Made by a program: the position numbers and the translations under genes
Assembly: GCA_015832175.1 (NCBI GenBank)
Contig: WJXW01000016.1
Coordinates: 744,001 to 808,000 of the forward strand
DNA length: 64,000 nucleotides
Source of the DNA: Paraphaeosphaeria minitans
Lineage: Eukaryota > Ascomycota > Dothideomycetes > Pleosporales > Didymosphaeriaceae
Direction of reading: 5' to 3'
Notes under the pieces: generated by a model
Databases searched by the model: none
What the model saw: the letters and a program-made list of their open reading frames with translations, nothing else
What the model was told of the DNA's origin: nothing
In this document: piece by piece, positions 44,580-56,300 of the stretch
Numbering within the stretch: position 1 is the first letter of the stretch
Layout of the letters: each line of letters opens with the position of its first letter

Positions 44580-45300
44580 CCAGGTCATAACTTCACAGGG
44601 CTAACACTCTCAGAAATATAGAAAGGCATTAAGATTCTATAAGATAAACTTTTCTAAGATATACAGTAGGTGGTAAAGATACCTGTATTTATATAATACC
44701 TATACTATGGTGGTGCTGATTTGCCACTATCTACGCATAGACGAATAGATTAGGTCTGTAGCTTGATAGGGAAGTAAAAGGGTTAAAAATAGAAAATCTT
44801 CCTATATTTGTAACGACACTTTTAAAGTAAGATGCTAAGGTCTTAGTAGTAGAAGCTTAACTTCTGCTCCTTATAAATTTACAAGTATTACCTTTAGCAC
44901 TTTGGCTCTTTAAGCATCTGGCCTATTACAAACTAGTTTATAAGATGCAGTCGCGAACGTTCGAAACAACATTAAGACGGAGAATGAATTGGCGCACTAT
45001 AGTCCCGCGTTTCACAACATAAGCGCTTGGCGGAACTGGCGCTCTAATTTCTATTAATTACTACAGATATGTGATGTTCGCCAAGTGCGTTAGCTTCTCC
45101 GTAACTGAAAGAGCTGAACACATTATTGCAGCAAATCAGCATAGAGCAATGCATATCCTACAAACAGATCAGACATTATCGGAATTTGTAAAAGATGACT
45201 ACTAACTAAGAAGGGGATCCCATATTTCGCGGGTTCATATATGTTGGAACGTTGCCATTCCTATGATCTTCCAACATCGGAAGTGCTGCGTGCCCATATA
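44580..45300. other. AT-rich gene-free island, part 1
   Basis: Visibly TA-rich DNA dense in stops, with runs such as TATTTATATAATACC and no gene. The composition contrasts with the GC-rich housekeeping block that follows. It looks like repeat DNA mutated beyond recognition. Confidence 0.5.
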
Positions 45301-45310
45301 GATTGTGGTA

Positions 45311-45646
45311 TCAGGCAATTTCGTTATTAACTTCACGGGCATTTCGTTCTAATGTCTCCCCGATTTTGATCTTTTCTTTCGTTTGGAAATGGATCGCTAA
45401 GACTAGGAGATCCTGGGGCTGATGCGCTTGCGCAAAGTCGTAGCTTTCATTACAAAGGTCAAAAACCATGACAGTTCTGTGAGGCCATGTCGCTAAGAAC
45501 AACGCCCTTGCATCCGACTCAACTGCATTTAGTTGCGCAATTGACTGGTGAAGTATGGTGTCAATCTCAGGCTTGGACATTAGTGGGCTCTGCGGATAAA
45601 GAACAACGAGGACACGAAGAGGCTTTCTTTGTCTAATGATGTCCAT
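45311..45646 (-). CDS. hypothetical protein in the AT-rich island
   Basis: An ATG-initiated frame of 111 residues with balanced, protein-like composition (RVLVVLYPQSPLMSKPEIDT, later VMVFDLCNESYDFAQAHQPQ). Alternating hydrophobic strands and charged helices suggest a small alpha/beta fold. There is no signal peptide, known motif or apparent intron. Its survival inside decayed DNA is notable; it may be an orphan or a fragment. Confidence 0.4.
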   Translation of the reverse strand: MDIIRQRKPLRVLVVLYPQSPLMSKPEIDTILHQSIAQLNAVESDARALFLATWPHRTVMVFDLCNESYDFAQAHQPQDLLVLAIHFQTKEKIKIGETLERNAREVNNEIA

Positions 45647-45659
45647 CTGTTGAGAATTG

Positions 45660-46840
45660 TTTTTGGCATCGGGAAATGGGAGGGCGATGAATTATTATAT
45701 ATATGACCCAGCGGGACCCCGCACTACTATGTAGTAAGCGCCTTACCAGATAATCTTATCTATTCCCTAAGCAGCTAAGTCGATGGCGGTGTTGGTAGGC
45801 TGCATTCGAAGCATTTCGTGCTCCGATTCGGACCTGGCGGATTGGGCCAAGTCGCTCCGTGATCGTTCGGCCCGTGGTTTGCATTCGAAATCAGAGCACT
45901 GCAAACACTGCACTCAACTCGCTGATATTGGCACATCTAGAACACTGTTATGCTTGTTGAAAACATCGTAAGGGAAAAATACCTTTAGAAGATAGGATGA
46001 TAATTGGCTGCGGTTGTGTTTTTGGTAGGTGTTTGGAGGGTCCTTAACCTAATGACCGTACAGCGCTACTTATATTGGCGAGTGTCGCAGTGCGTAATGC
46101 AGCTATGCCTGCATCTAATCTCGATAGCCAGCAGTCACTGAGCCTTTGGGCTTATCATGCGACAATTCCTACTTAAGCAGGAGGTGCTCAAAGCTTCCCT
46201 AAACTCTCCCCAAAGCTACCCCCCACACTACGGCCGAACCGTATCCAAAACAGGTATTTCTTATCTACACATTCTGTCCCTATATAGGTATATTATATAC
46301 CCATTTCGATACACTTTAACAACTTTAGGTAATTACCTTCTATTTTAGATAAAAATTTGCCTATAAAGATACATTTTATATATAAATATACTAAATCTTC
46401 CTTAATTCTTATCATCATTGAATAATATACTATTAGTTATGTACCAACTCCTTACTAAATAAGGACTAGAGTAATAAAATCGTAATATTAGTATGTACCT
46501 AAGTTATTTATCATGAGCTAGCTATTAATAAACTATAGGTTTGATAGCTACTAAACATAGCTAGAAGGTGTTGTTAAGTAGCTTGCAAAAGTTTTTTAAT
46601 CGAAAACTGATAAATTTCACTTTGAACTCAATTTCACAAAGGTGGTGTTGGTGGCAAAATAGTTACCTATACGAGCATTGTACGCGGGATCGCATGACGT
46701 TTTGCGCAACGGAGGAAACTCTACAGCGCGGAGAAAATATCGGCGCAATTGATCGCATATATAGCCAGAGTAGACGCGACCATTATCACACAAACACATT
46801 CTACTGACCCTCCGATCGACTTTAAACCACCACCTCTGCA
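45660..46840. other. AT-rich gene-free island, part 2
   Basis: Strongly AT-rich around 46,250-46,620 (for example TATATAGGTATATTATATACC split by short GC blocks), with no open frame of note. The final ~150 bp should hold the promoter of FMP52. Confidence 0.5.
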
Positions 46841-46843
46841 GCA

Positions 46844-47599
46844 ATGACGACCGTGGCCATCGCCGGCAGCACCGGCCTTGTGGTACGTCTCCCACCCCAC
46901 GCGCCTCTCCTCTCCCTACCTTACCACGCACCCCTCTCTAACCCTCCCCTGCAGGGCTCGCACATCCTCTCGACGCTCCTCGCACACCCCTCCATCCCCT
47001 CCGTCTACGCCTACGCCCGCCGCGCTCCACCCAACCCCACCGCCTCCCCAAAGCTCCTCCACATCCCCAGCGCCCCGACCGACGACTGGCCCGCGCAATT
47101 CCCCAAAGACCCATGCCCCAAGATCTTCTTCTCGGGCCTGGGCACCACCCGCGGCGACGCCGGCAGCGTCGAAGCCCAGCGCAAAATCGACGTCGACGTC
47201 AACTTCTCGCTCGCGCAGGCTGCCAAGGAGGCCGGCACCGAGTGCTACGTGTTGATCTCGTCCGGCGGCGCGAACGCCGCGAGCATGTTGGCGTATCCGA
47301 AGATGAAGGGGGAGCTGGAGGAGAAGGTCAAGGCGCTGGGGTTCAAGCACACTGTCATCCTGCGGCCGGGGCTGATCCAGGGCGCGCGGGACGAGTCGAG
47401 GCCAGCCGAGGCGGTGGCGAGGAGCTTGGCCGGGTGGATGTCGAAGATTAGTCCGAGGCTGACGGACTTCTGGGTCAATGATGCGGGGGTTATTGCGCGG
47501 GCGGCGGTGGTGGCGGGGCTCAAGTGCGTTGATGGACAGAGGGGTGCGGGCGTGTGGGAGATTGGGCAGGGAGATATTGAGAAGTTGGGACAGGAATGA
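46844..47599 (+). CDS. FMP52: Fmp52-like mitochondrial NAD(P)-binding protein
   Basis: Atypical SDR of the TIP30/HTATIP2 group, known in yeast as Fmp52 at the mitochondrial outer membrane; enzymatic role unclear. Two exons (46844-46882, 46955-47599) give 227 residues. The 72-bp intron (GTACGT..CAG) splits the nucleotide-binding loop, and splicing restores GSTGLVGSHILSTLL. Further landmarks are FFSGLGTTRGDAGS, a central YVLISSGGANA and ILRPGLIQGARDESRP. Length matches fungal Fmp52 (about 230). It is tail-to-tail with the D-3-phosphoglycerate dehydrogenase gene. Confidence 0.9.
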   Translation: MTTVAIAGSTGLVVRLPPHAPLLSLPYHAPLSNPPLQGSHILSTLLAHPSIPSVYAYARRAPPNPTASPKLLHIPSAPTDDWPAQFPKDPCPKIFFSGLGTTRGDAGSVEAQRKIDVDVNFSLAQAAKEAGTECYVLISSGGANAASMLAYPKMKGELEEKVKALGFKHTVILRPGLIQGARDESRPAEAVARSLAGWMSKISPRLTDFWVNDAGVIARAAVVAGLKCVDGQRGAGVWEIGQGDIEKLGQE

Positions 47600-47904
47600 G
47601 GAACGACATTTCGGAGGCGGGCGCCGATGCTGGGTACCATCTGGCCAAGTTCTCGAAATGGGGGTGTTCAAACAGGATGAACCAGGGAGCGGGCTCTATG
47701 GGTCTATTTGGGTTACTATTTCTGTCGCCGTTATATGCCTGGAATCGAATAATCTAACACTGACCTCTGTTCCTGCACACTAATCACGAAGTAGACACGG
47801 AACATTGCCGTCGAGATATACCCCATACACCAGCCGTCGTGGAAATGTTGAACGCTACTACTGCGATCCACACAATACTTTTGCACACTATCCATTGCAA
47901 AGCC

Positions 47905-49800
47905 CTACAACACGACCAAGCTCGCCTCCAACGCCCCCTCCTCACTAATCAACCCCTTCCTCACCGCCTCTGTGACCTCTCCCTCAACTCCCAGTATCAT
48001 CAGCGCCTCCTTACTCCCGCTTCCCTCACCCTCACCCTCATCTGCATCATGCAACGGCGCCACATTCATAAACTTGATATTGACCCCCGCCTTCCCCAGC
48101 AGGTTGCCTACATACCCAATCTTGCCGACGGAATCGAAGTTGCGGCAGATGAGCAGCGTACCCTGGGGTACGAACTCGCCGCTGAACCGGTCCAGCCGCG
48201 AGATGAAGGGCTTGTTGCCTGAAATGAAGCCTTGGATGACCTGCTCGGACGATTCCTTCCCTGCAATTTGTGGATGGAGTTGTGCCTGGCCGGTGGCTGG
48301 CGGCTGGGCTTGCGGGACACGCGTGGAGAGCGGGCTGGCCGAGCGACCCTGGCGAGCCTGCTGTGACGAGGAGCGACTTGCGCGCGCCCGTAGCGTGATG
48401 AAGCTGGAGTACGGCTTCGCGTCTACGTTCTCGCGGCTGCGCTGCTCGTTGATGAGGATGCCGCGCTCCTTTGCCACTAGTTCTGCGTTCACGATGTTGA
48501 TGTTTAGCGTTTCGCTAATGGGCGAGAGCAGGCCCTTCACAAGGGCGGCAAAGAGGGGCTTGGTGGTGTTGAGCTCGGCGAGAGCGCCCTCGTAGGTGAT
48601 GTCAAATGTGGTGCGGAAGCTGGCGGCGTTTACTTTCCCGGAGTAGTGCTGGGTGTAGAGGGAGCCCATTTTCTCGAGGAGCGTGACGAAGGGCTGGAGG
48701 GTGCGGTATTCTTCTGGAAGGATGATGGGCGCGTTAACCGCGGAGCGGGGGAGCTCGCCCGAGAGGATGGAGACGACTTGCTCGCAGACGTCGATGGAGA
48801 CGTTTTCTTGGGCTTCCTTGGTACTGGCTCCGAGATGTGGCGTTGCAACAACCTTTGTGTGAGCGATCAGGCGGCTTGCTGATGAGTCGGGCTGGGGAGG
48901 CTCAGATGTGAAGACATCAATACCGGCACCAGCAATCGTACCGGCGTCTAGAGCTTCGACGAGAGCATCTTCGTCGATCATCCCTCCTCTCGCGACATTC
49001 AAGATTCGTGCTGTGGGTTTCATCGTGGCCAGCTCGGCTCTAGAGATCATGCCCTTGGTGGACGCAATCAGTGGTGTATGAAGCGTCAGGAAATCGGCTT
49101 GGGTGAGCAGGTCGGCAAGGTTGGGTAATAAGATGACGGATGCTGCTGCCGCCAAACTCTCGTTCGCATATGGGTCGTACGCGATCAATCGCATGCCGAA
49201 GCCATTGGCGATTCGGGCCACGGTGAGACCAACTACAATTGTGAGTGAGAATTGTGCCCAGGCTTTCTATGAATGATACCTACCCTTCCCCAAGCCAACA
49301 ATAGCCAGCGTTTTGCCCTTGGCTTCAATGCCCGTGAGGCGGCTTCGTTCCCATTTCCCAGCCTTTATGCTCTGACTTGCATCTGCCACGTTACGAGCCA
49401 CAGACATCAAGACTGGACACCGTTAGTACACCGTCAACCCACACCAAGCCTACTCACGCGCAATGGTATGTTCGGCAGCGGCATTGATGTTCCCACTCGG
49501 CGAATTGACGACAATGATGCCCAACGACGTCGCAGTCTTCACATCGACATTGTCGACGCCAACGCCAGCTCTTGCCACGACCTTGAGCTTCTTTGCAGCT
49601 CCAAGAAGTTCAGCTGTAACCTTCGTCTCGCTCCTCACAATCAAAGCCTCATACTGTCCAATAATCTCTTTCAGCTGCTCAGCGCTAAGTCCCTTCTTCT
49701 CATCTACGTCGAAGCTCTCCTTCAGCAGCGCCAAACCGTCCGGTGAGACCTTCTCCGGGATGAGGATCTTGGGACGAGTGTTGTGCGCCTCGATGGCCAT
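47905..49800 (-). CDS. SER33: D-3-phosphoglycerate dehydrogenase (serine biosynthesis)
   Basis: Cytosolic NAD-dependent enzyme making 3-phosphohydroxypyruvate, the first step of serine synthesis. Three exons (49800-49458, 49412-49284, 49232-47905) give 599 residues. The start MAIEAHNTRPKILIPEK follows the family; the upstream in-frame extension is non-homologous. Visible features are RAGVGVDNVDVKTATSLG, the Rossmann loop LAIVGLGKVGLTVAR (restored by splicing), and the Arg, Glu and His catalytic regions LNVARGGMIDE, GIDVFTSEPP and TPHLGASTKEAQ. The intervening ASB-type domain is followed by a C-terminal ACT-like regulatory domain (GTLLICRNFDSVGKIGYVGN). A Ser/Gln/Ala/Pro-rich low-complexity insert (RASRSSSQQARQGRSASP) sits before the ACT region. 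ACT domains usually bind serine for feedback control. Confidence 0.95.
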
Positions 49801-50359
49801 GCTGAAAGCGAATGATGAAGTGAAAAAGAGAACTGGTTTCGAAGTGTCGCTGTTGATGTTAGGAAAAAGGCGACGAGTCAGGACATGGTACGGCGGTTTG
49901 CAGTTGAACACGTCGACAAGACACGCATCCGGCAGCAAACAGCTTGACGGCCGGAATGCTATGCGCTTTGTATAGGGACGCTTGCTGAAAGCGGTAAAGG
50001 AGGCTACCCCGCCCCCGCAAACCCCACGGATTACGCCACTGCCCTCATCAAATAGTACCGAGAGGAGCGCCTACGAGTCGTGTGACTGGGGTGTATGTCT
50101 TGTTAGTTTGTCAATGTTATGCGTCTGCCATGATTGCGAAGTGTGGGCGAAGCCGGCGACATGTGAAACTTGAAGGATGTGTGCTATAGACGCCCATGAG
50201 GGCGAAAGATGCTGCGTTGTGTATGTTGTCGTCTTGAACGTGATTTACTACCTACGCTCTTGATGTGTTTTGTGGTCAGAATGTGCTCATGTTTCGTTGG
50301 CGCTGATTGTGCTGTTGAGACGCTACCCGGGGCCTGCGATGGCTTCGTACGCTGTTATC

Positions 50360-51532
50360 CTACCAGTTGGATCGCTGCTTCAACTTCTCGTTCTGGACAA
50401 CCTCGATCCAGTAACCATCGGGATCTGAGAACAACATCAGCAACGTGGCACTGCAATCGCCATAACAACACCATACCCAGCACGAACGCAATGTTCTTCA
50501 TGCGGCCTTCCGTCAGCCTCTTCTTCCAGTTGACGCCCTTCTCTTCGAACCGTGCGCATGCTGCATCCAGATCGTCGACCGAAACGCAAATGTGGCCAAA
50601 GCCTTGCGGCTCGTCGTTGCCGTTGTGGTACTTGAAGTTGGCGTCCTTCTCGGTGCCGTAGTTCCACGTCAGCTCGAGCAGACCCTCGTCATGGGCCGTC
50701 GCACTGACACCCTCTGGTGCCGACTCGTTGGCCGGCGCACCATATCCGAGGAAGTACAGATTGAAGCCGTTCTTCTCGTTCTCCGAGGTGCGCTTGAGCT
50801 GCATGCCCATGATGTCCTTGTAGAAGGCCACGGACTTCTCTGCATCCTTGACACGGATCATGGTGTGGTTCATGCGGTACGTGCCCAAGTCCGTCTCCTT
50901 TTCCTTCTCGGTCTGCTCCAGCTGCTTCTGTCCGATGACCTCAACCCAGTAGCCGTCGGGGTCCAGCACGAAGGCGATGTGGCGCATTCTCCCGTCCGTC
51001 AACTTCTTCTGGAACTTGTAGCCTGCATCTCCGAGGCGCTGGCACGCAGCTTGCAGATTGTCGACCGAGATGCAGAGGTGGCCAAAGCCGCGGTGGGGCT
51101 CCTGATTGCCGTTCGCGACCTTGTAGTTGGGGTCGTCCTCGGTGCCGTAGTTGTGCGTCAGCTCGACGATGCCCTCGCGATCGGTCCAGTGATTCGCGTG
51201 CGACACAGCTTTCGGGCTGTCGTATGCGAGGAAGTACAGGTCAAACCTCGCGTCGGGGTTGGGCAGCTTCCGGAGGAGCTTCATGCCCAAGAACTCGTAA
51301 AACTCGACCGAGCGCATGGGATCCTTGACCCGGATCCTAAGAAATCAGCGGATGGCATGCGGCGCTCATCGAATGCGACTTACATGGAGTGGTTGAGCTT
51401 GTAACGCGTCGGATCGGTCGCCATGGTTGCTAGAGCTCTGAGGAAGGTGCTTGAAGGGGTGTGCTTGGACGCGCGTGTCGTGAACGGGCGTGAGACGGGT
51501 GGGCGTGCGAGTGTGCGTCGAAGTAAGAGCAT
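50360..51532 (-). CDS. GLO1: glyoxalase I (lactoylglutathione lyase), two VOC domains
   Basis: Converts the methylglyoxal-glutathione hemithioacetal to S-lactoylglutathione. Two glyoxalase/VOC halves are fused as in yeast Glo1. Half 1 has NHSMIRVKDPMRSVEFY, FGHLCISVDN and DPDGYWVEVIG; half 2 has NHTMIRVKDAEKSVAFY, FGHICVSVDD and DPDGYWIEVVQ. Exons: 51532-51384, 51336-50477 and 50424-50360; the introns interrupt the first and last conserved blocks. From the ATG at 51532 the product has 357 residues with an N-terminal Arg/Ser presequence (MLLLRRTLARPPVSRPFTTR). A second in-frame ATG at 51424 (MATDPTRYKL) would give the cytosolic form of the usual ~320 residues. Dual localisation by alternative start is plausible. 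Confidence 0.93.
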
Positions 51533-51639
51533 GTACTGCAATGTGATGGAGATGTGGAGCAATTGAGGCGGACGTGGATTTTCTCTGGTGGTGACGTCGA
51601 TCCGAAGCTGTTGCCGCTGCCCCTCGTCCAAGTGGGGAA

Positions 51640-51690
51640 GCTCTACCTAGGTAGGTAAGTAGTAGGTAGATACCTACCTACGGCGACAAC
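51640..51690. repeat. TAGGTA/TACCTA-rich low-complexity tract
   Basis: Overlapping TACCTA, TAGGTA and GTAGGTA words form a partly self-complementary stretch just upstream of GLO1. Short CCTAGGTAGGTA-type microsatellites are common between fungal genes. Confidence 0.5.
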
Positions 51691-52118
51691 CTGTCACTTT
51701 TGCCATTCTCCGTGTACGGTACTTCTGCAACATAGCCTAAGTCATCTCACGCTGCGTACCGGGAAACATCATGTAGTCGCCATGCATGTTGTTTCCTGCA
51801 CACCCATCAGATTTCCTTCCCACACGCCCGCCGGATGTTCCTTCCTTCCCTTACATCATATGTTCCTTCCCCGAGTGCGGGCGCTGCCGTCCACGTGATA
51901 CGGCCCGAGCTGATCCCTGTCGCCAATAGCGCGCCGGGTCTGTCCGCCAGGGCTTCCTTCTAATCGCAACATCATGCTGCAATTAGTATACGCTCTTTAC
52001 ACACGCAGCTCTCTATCCCTTGCCTCTGCTATGCTCTCTGCTCGCTGAGGTCCACTCATTCAGCACCAGGGCCCGTCTACGTGTTGTCGACGTGGCGGGA
52101 CCTCAGCGCACGGATCCC

Positions 52119-52125
52119 TATAAAA
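52119..52125 (+). promoter_or_regulatory. TATA box of the roadblock-domain gene
   Basis: TATAAAA lies 222 bp upstream of the ATG at 52341. It is followed by a long pyrimidine-rich leader, consistent with a fungal promoter and 5' UTR. Confidence 0.5.
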
Positions 52126-52340
52126 GTCGGGGGTGTGAAATTGAGACGGTTTGGGTAGGTATTCACATGCCCTAGGCTGCTGGGCATCACTCAACTGCAG
52201 TGTGCTGCGGACCGCGCTGCACTTCGCTTTGTGTTCCTGTCCGAAGCAGTCTTTTTGTTCCTTGTCAACCTTTCTCCCAAGGTTTTGTCACCTCTTCAAT
52301 CGAAACCATCACCACATCTTATCTCTCCGCGGAGACTAAC

Positions 52341-53042
52341 ATGCCAAAGTCTCCACCCGTCGCCATGCTCAACGCCCTCAAGCTCAGCGAGCTGCTGAAC
52401 AAGAACACACACCCCAGCCTCTACCCGCGCCTCTTGTCAGTACCCTCCAATCCCCCCCAACCAACCGACCAACCGGCCAGGCTTCCCTTCTCGCCCAGCC
52501 TCTGCCGCCCCGAACCCCAACTCACATGACCCAGCGTAATGTCCCCCAACGGCACCCTCATGGCCTACACCACGCCCATCGACATCCGCGACCTCCGCGA
52601 CCAGGCCGCCCTCATCTCCATGGCCTGGAAAGACCACGCCGCCAACCACCCCCCTCCCACCGACCCCTCCCCCCCAAACCACCTCGAAACCCTCACCATC
52701 GAAACCGCAAACAACAACATCATCGCCCGCGCCATCCAGCCCTCTCTGCTTCTGGTCCTCGTGGGCGGCGTCCCCCCGTCCCGGAAACACGTCTTCAAAA
52801 TCACGCCCGAGGCCCGCGGCGAGGCGCGGTATCCGGCCGAGCGGGGGGAGGATGGCAAGGAGCCGGTGGTGGGGAGCGGCAAGGCTGCGAGCGTGCTGAG
52901 TACGATGAGTACGAGGGAGAGGGATGTCAAGGGGGGCGCGCTGCACATTCAGCGGAAGAAGATCGACGCGTTGACTGAGTATCTGCGGAGGGATTTCGAT
53001 GCCAAGGGATTTCTCATGCCGGATGATGCGGGGTTTTCGTGA
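52341..53042 (+). CDS. roadblock/LC7-domain protein, Ego3/LAMTOR2-like
   Basis: Likely scaffold subunit of the vacuolar EGO/Ragulator complex that anchors Rag-type GTPases for TORC1 signalling. Two exons (52341-52435, 52535-53042) are joined across a 99-bp intron (GTCAGT..CAG), giving 200 residues. The roadblock fold is suggested by an N-terminal helix (LNALKLSELLNKN), strand-turn segments (FVMSPNGTLMAYTTP), a long helix (DLRDQAALISMAWKDHA) and two hydrophobic strands (NNIIARAIQPSLLLVLVGG). A long insert between strand and C-terminal helix makes it larger than mammalian LAMTOR2 (125 residues). An MglB-like or other roadblock protein remains possible. Confidence 0.7.
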
Positions 53043-53124
53043 AGGGATGGGGTGGGATGGCATGTCGGCAGCGTGGGCGCTCATGGCGTCTTTTCTCTGG
53101 CTTTCATTGTGGGGTGATGGGCAC

Positions 53125-53155
53125 GGGATGGGATGGGATGGGATGGGATGGGATG
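53125..53155. repeat. (GGGAT)6 microsatellite
   Basis: Six perfect copies of the pentamer GGGAT plus one base, about 80 bp past the stop of the roadblock gene and so probably in its 3' UTR. The preceding sequence (GGGGTGGGATGG) looks like decayed copies. Confidence 0.85.
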
Positions 53156-53387
53156 TGCGATAGGTGTAGATTATGTTCTATTTATGTACACGACTGTTTG
53201 GGGGAGGGGTTTGGTGTTGATGCAAACGTATTCTGTAATAAATACTTCATCGCAACTGAAGCCTGACGCAAACCATGAATGCCGCTCCCAAACCATCAAC
53301 CAAAAATCATAACATAGAGTCGAGACCACGTTGAATTATCGCAAATCCATTCATCTATGCCCCAACACCACGCTAGCTACGACACAA

Positions 53388-56300
53388 CTAGTAAACCTCG
53401 AGCACGTACCGCCCCTCATCCTTGAGTGTCTCAATCTCCCTCCTGCTGTCCACCTTCTTCGGCTTCTCCTCCCCATTCCTCACGCTCTTCGCACGGTGCT
53501 CCACCTCGACCGCCTCCTGCAGCACCTCTGTAACATCCGGCACGGGCCACGTCGGACCGCAGAGGTAGAAACTACCCTCATTCTGGAGGTACGAGCGCCT
53601 GATGTCACCGAGGCTCTGCCGCATGCGGTCCTGGATGTAAATCTTCTCGGGCTGGTCACGCGAGAACGCGCGGCCGAGCAGCGTGATGATGCCCGCAGCC
53701 TGGTACGCCTCCCACTCCTCGCCGTAGAGATACTCCTCGCGCTGGTGGCGGGATCCCATGTACAAGAGGACTTCGCCGATCTCGTGGCCCTGCTGTTTCT
53801 GATAGGCGCGCTCCTGGACGAAGGCGCGGAAGGGCGCGAGACCGGTGCCGAGACCGGCCATGATGAGGGGCGCAGTGGTCTTGGCGGGGAGCTTCATGAC
53901 GGAGGGCTTGACGGAGACGGTGACGGGGGTGCCGGGCTTGAGGCCGTTGAGGAAGCGCGTGGCCTGGCCGAAGCGGTCGCGGCCCTGGGGGTCGACCCAA
54001 TTCACGGTGACGATGAGGAGGGAGACGGAGGTGGGGGTGACGTGCTGGGAAGAGGCAATGGAGTACTCGCGGCGCTTCATGGGGTTGACAATGCGGACAA
54101 TGTCGTGGAATGAAGGATGCGCCGACTTGAACTCGAGCAGGATGTCGGCATAGGTGATGGCGTCCACCTCGGCGCGACGCTTGAACTCGGTAGCACCCTC
54201 GGGGCTGATGACGGCAAGAAGGTTCTTCTTCTCGTCGGCGTCATCAGCGAACTCGGCAAGTGCTTCGTAGAAACGCTTAGGCGGGCGGCCGAAAATGTCG
54301 ACATTTTGGAGGAGCGACTGGTAGACGGTGCGGTTAACCAAAACATCTGGGTCGTCGCGGGATGGAACTTCGACAACCTCTGCGGGGTCAAGACCATACC
54401 ACTTGATGAAGTTTTCGACTTCGCCCTTGTCATTTTCTGCGTGAATGCCGAGCGCCTCACCGATCGCGTAGGTAAGACCAGAGGTGCCGAGGTCGAACTC
54501 AATGTGGAAGATGTTACGGTCATAAGTGATGGGCGTAAGACGGCGGCGCTCCTTGACAGTGACAACGTGGGTCTTGACACCCAAGTCAGGGCGAAGCGCG
54601 GTCTCAACGTCAAAGGCTTCCTTGAAAGCTAAACCCTTGGCTGCGACCTTCCAATCCCGGAGGTAGGCTGGTGGCTCAGTCTCGATACGGTCGAAGGCAG
54701 AGAAGCTGTTAACGTTGACGTCGGAAGGAAGTTGAGGGGATTCCACTTCTTCTTCTGGGCTAGACCAAGAAACGGGGCACTCAATCTCGCGAAAGGCGCT
54801 CTCAAGTTCGCTCACCAGCTTCTCGAGGATCTCCTGGTTGCCGTTGATAGCCGCCAATTTGGAGAGGCCAGAGGTAAGGAGGTCTTCGCGCGCAACCTTC
54901 AAGAACGCCAGCTGGGTAAGGTACACTTCCAGAGAAGGATTCTGCGACACACTCTCGGACAGAGTGGGATCCAGAACGAATAGCTCGACGTCCTTGCCCA
55001 CAAGAACCTTGCGCAGAGCAGGAGAAAGCTTCTTCTCGATGTCCTCGTCCTTGACGCCAGGCAGCTTGACGATAATGGAGCTGTCGGCCTTGACGCTGTT
55101 CAGGATGTCAAACTCCTTCAGGAGGGACTCATCACCAACAAAGGTGACGTCGGCCTGCTCCACCGAGTAGGGGGCCTCAATGGTGTAGTCAGCGTTGCGA
55201 ATGTCTGTGCGAATAGTGCCGCCCCGGACAAGGTTATCATGACCAGCGCGCACAAAGACGTTCTTAGCAGAGTCGGAAGAGAAGAGCTTTGCGAGCACAA
55301 CAGGAGCTGCCGCGGCCGGAGACTCGTCCAAATCCCAGAAAGTGTACTGCTTCACGTCCGCGGTGTTTAGGATGTCGACATAAGAGCGGACCTCCTCCGA
55401 CTGCGTCTTCTCGCCGTACGTCTGCTGGAATACGTCCAAGATGTTGCTGGGAGTCCAGACCTGCTCGCGCGAGTACTTGATGTCGGTAACTTGGACGTTG
55501 CAGTCAAATGCAAATTGAATAGTCGCAAAGACATCAGCGTAGAGACGGGAACTCTCAGCGGAATCGAAAACAGCGGCCTCGTCCTTTACCTGACCGAGCA
55601 CTGCAACGTTCCTGGTACTCTTGGGCAGAATTTCCAGGAAGGCCTCCTCGACGAAGGGTCGGTAGACGCGAACATTGATGACACCCACCTTGTCGCCGTC
55701 CTTGGCGAGTGCGTTTGCGACCTGGGCCGTCAGGGATGCCTCTACGGTACCAAACACGACTAGCACGCTTTCCGGCTCCTCATGACCGTAGTAGTCGAAC
55801 AAGCGGTAATCCTCACCAAGCTCATCGTTGAAAGCTTGCAGGAGACGCACGACACGTCCCGCGTTGTCCGAGTGCTTCTTGTCCACCTCTGAAACAGCCT
55901 TGAGGACAGCCTGGTAGCTGTTGTGAAGTCTGCTCTGATCCAGCGTGTCTACCAATCGTGCAGTCTCGCGTCCAACGCTAATGCCGTCGTAGGTGTGGAT
56001 GGTAGGGAGGATGCTGGACAAGAGGGTTGCGAACAGCGACATGTGCTGGGTCTCGAAGACAGACGGGCTGCACACAAGGCCGAGACCCAGATCCTCGGCA
56101 ATGGTCAGGGAAGAGACATAGTCGCTGACAAGTCCCGCGGCGGAGTTGGCGGTGTAATCGACAGCTGCAATGTGGGCGGTGAGGGGGTTCGCGACCGAGT
56201 AGAGAAGCGCCAGCTGGTCGAGGGCAGGACGCAGGTAGTGCAGAGTGGCGGACGAGGCGACAATGGACTGGGGAATATGGCGCTTCTTCAGGTCGAAGTC

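Noticed and set aside
46916..47671. 251-codon reverse frame
   Set aside because: Antisense shadow of FMP52; Arg/Pro-rich composition typical of GC-rich antisense.
50592..51404. 270-codon forward frame
   Set aside because: Antisense shadow of the GLO1 gene; low-complexity Val/Leu-rich translation.
53331..54113. 260-codon forward frame
   Set aside because: Antisense shadow of the MET10 C-terminal coding region, which has clear motifs on the other strand.
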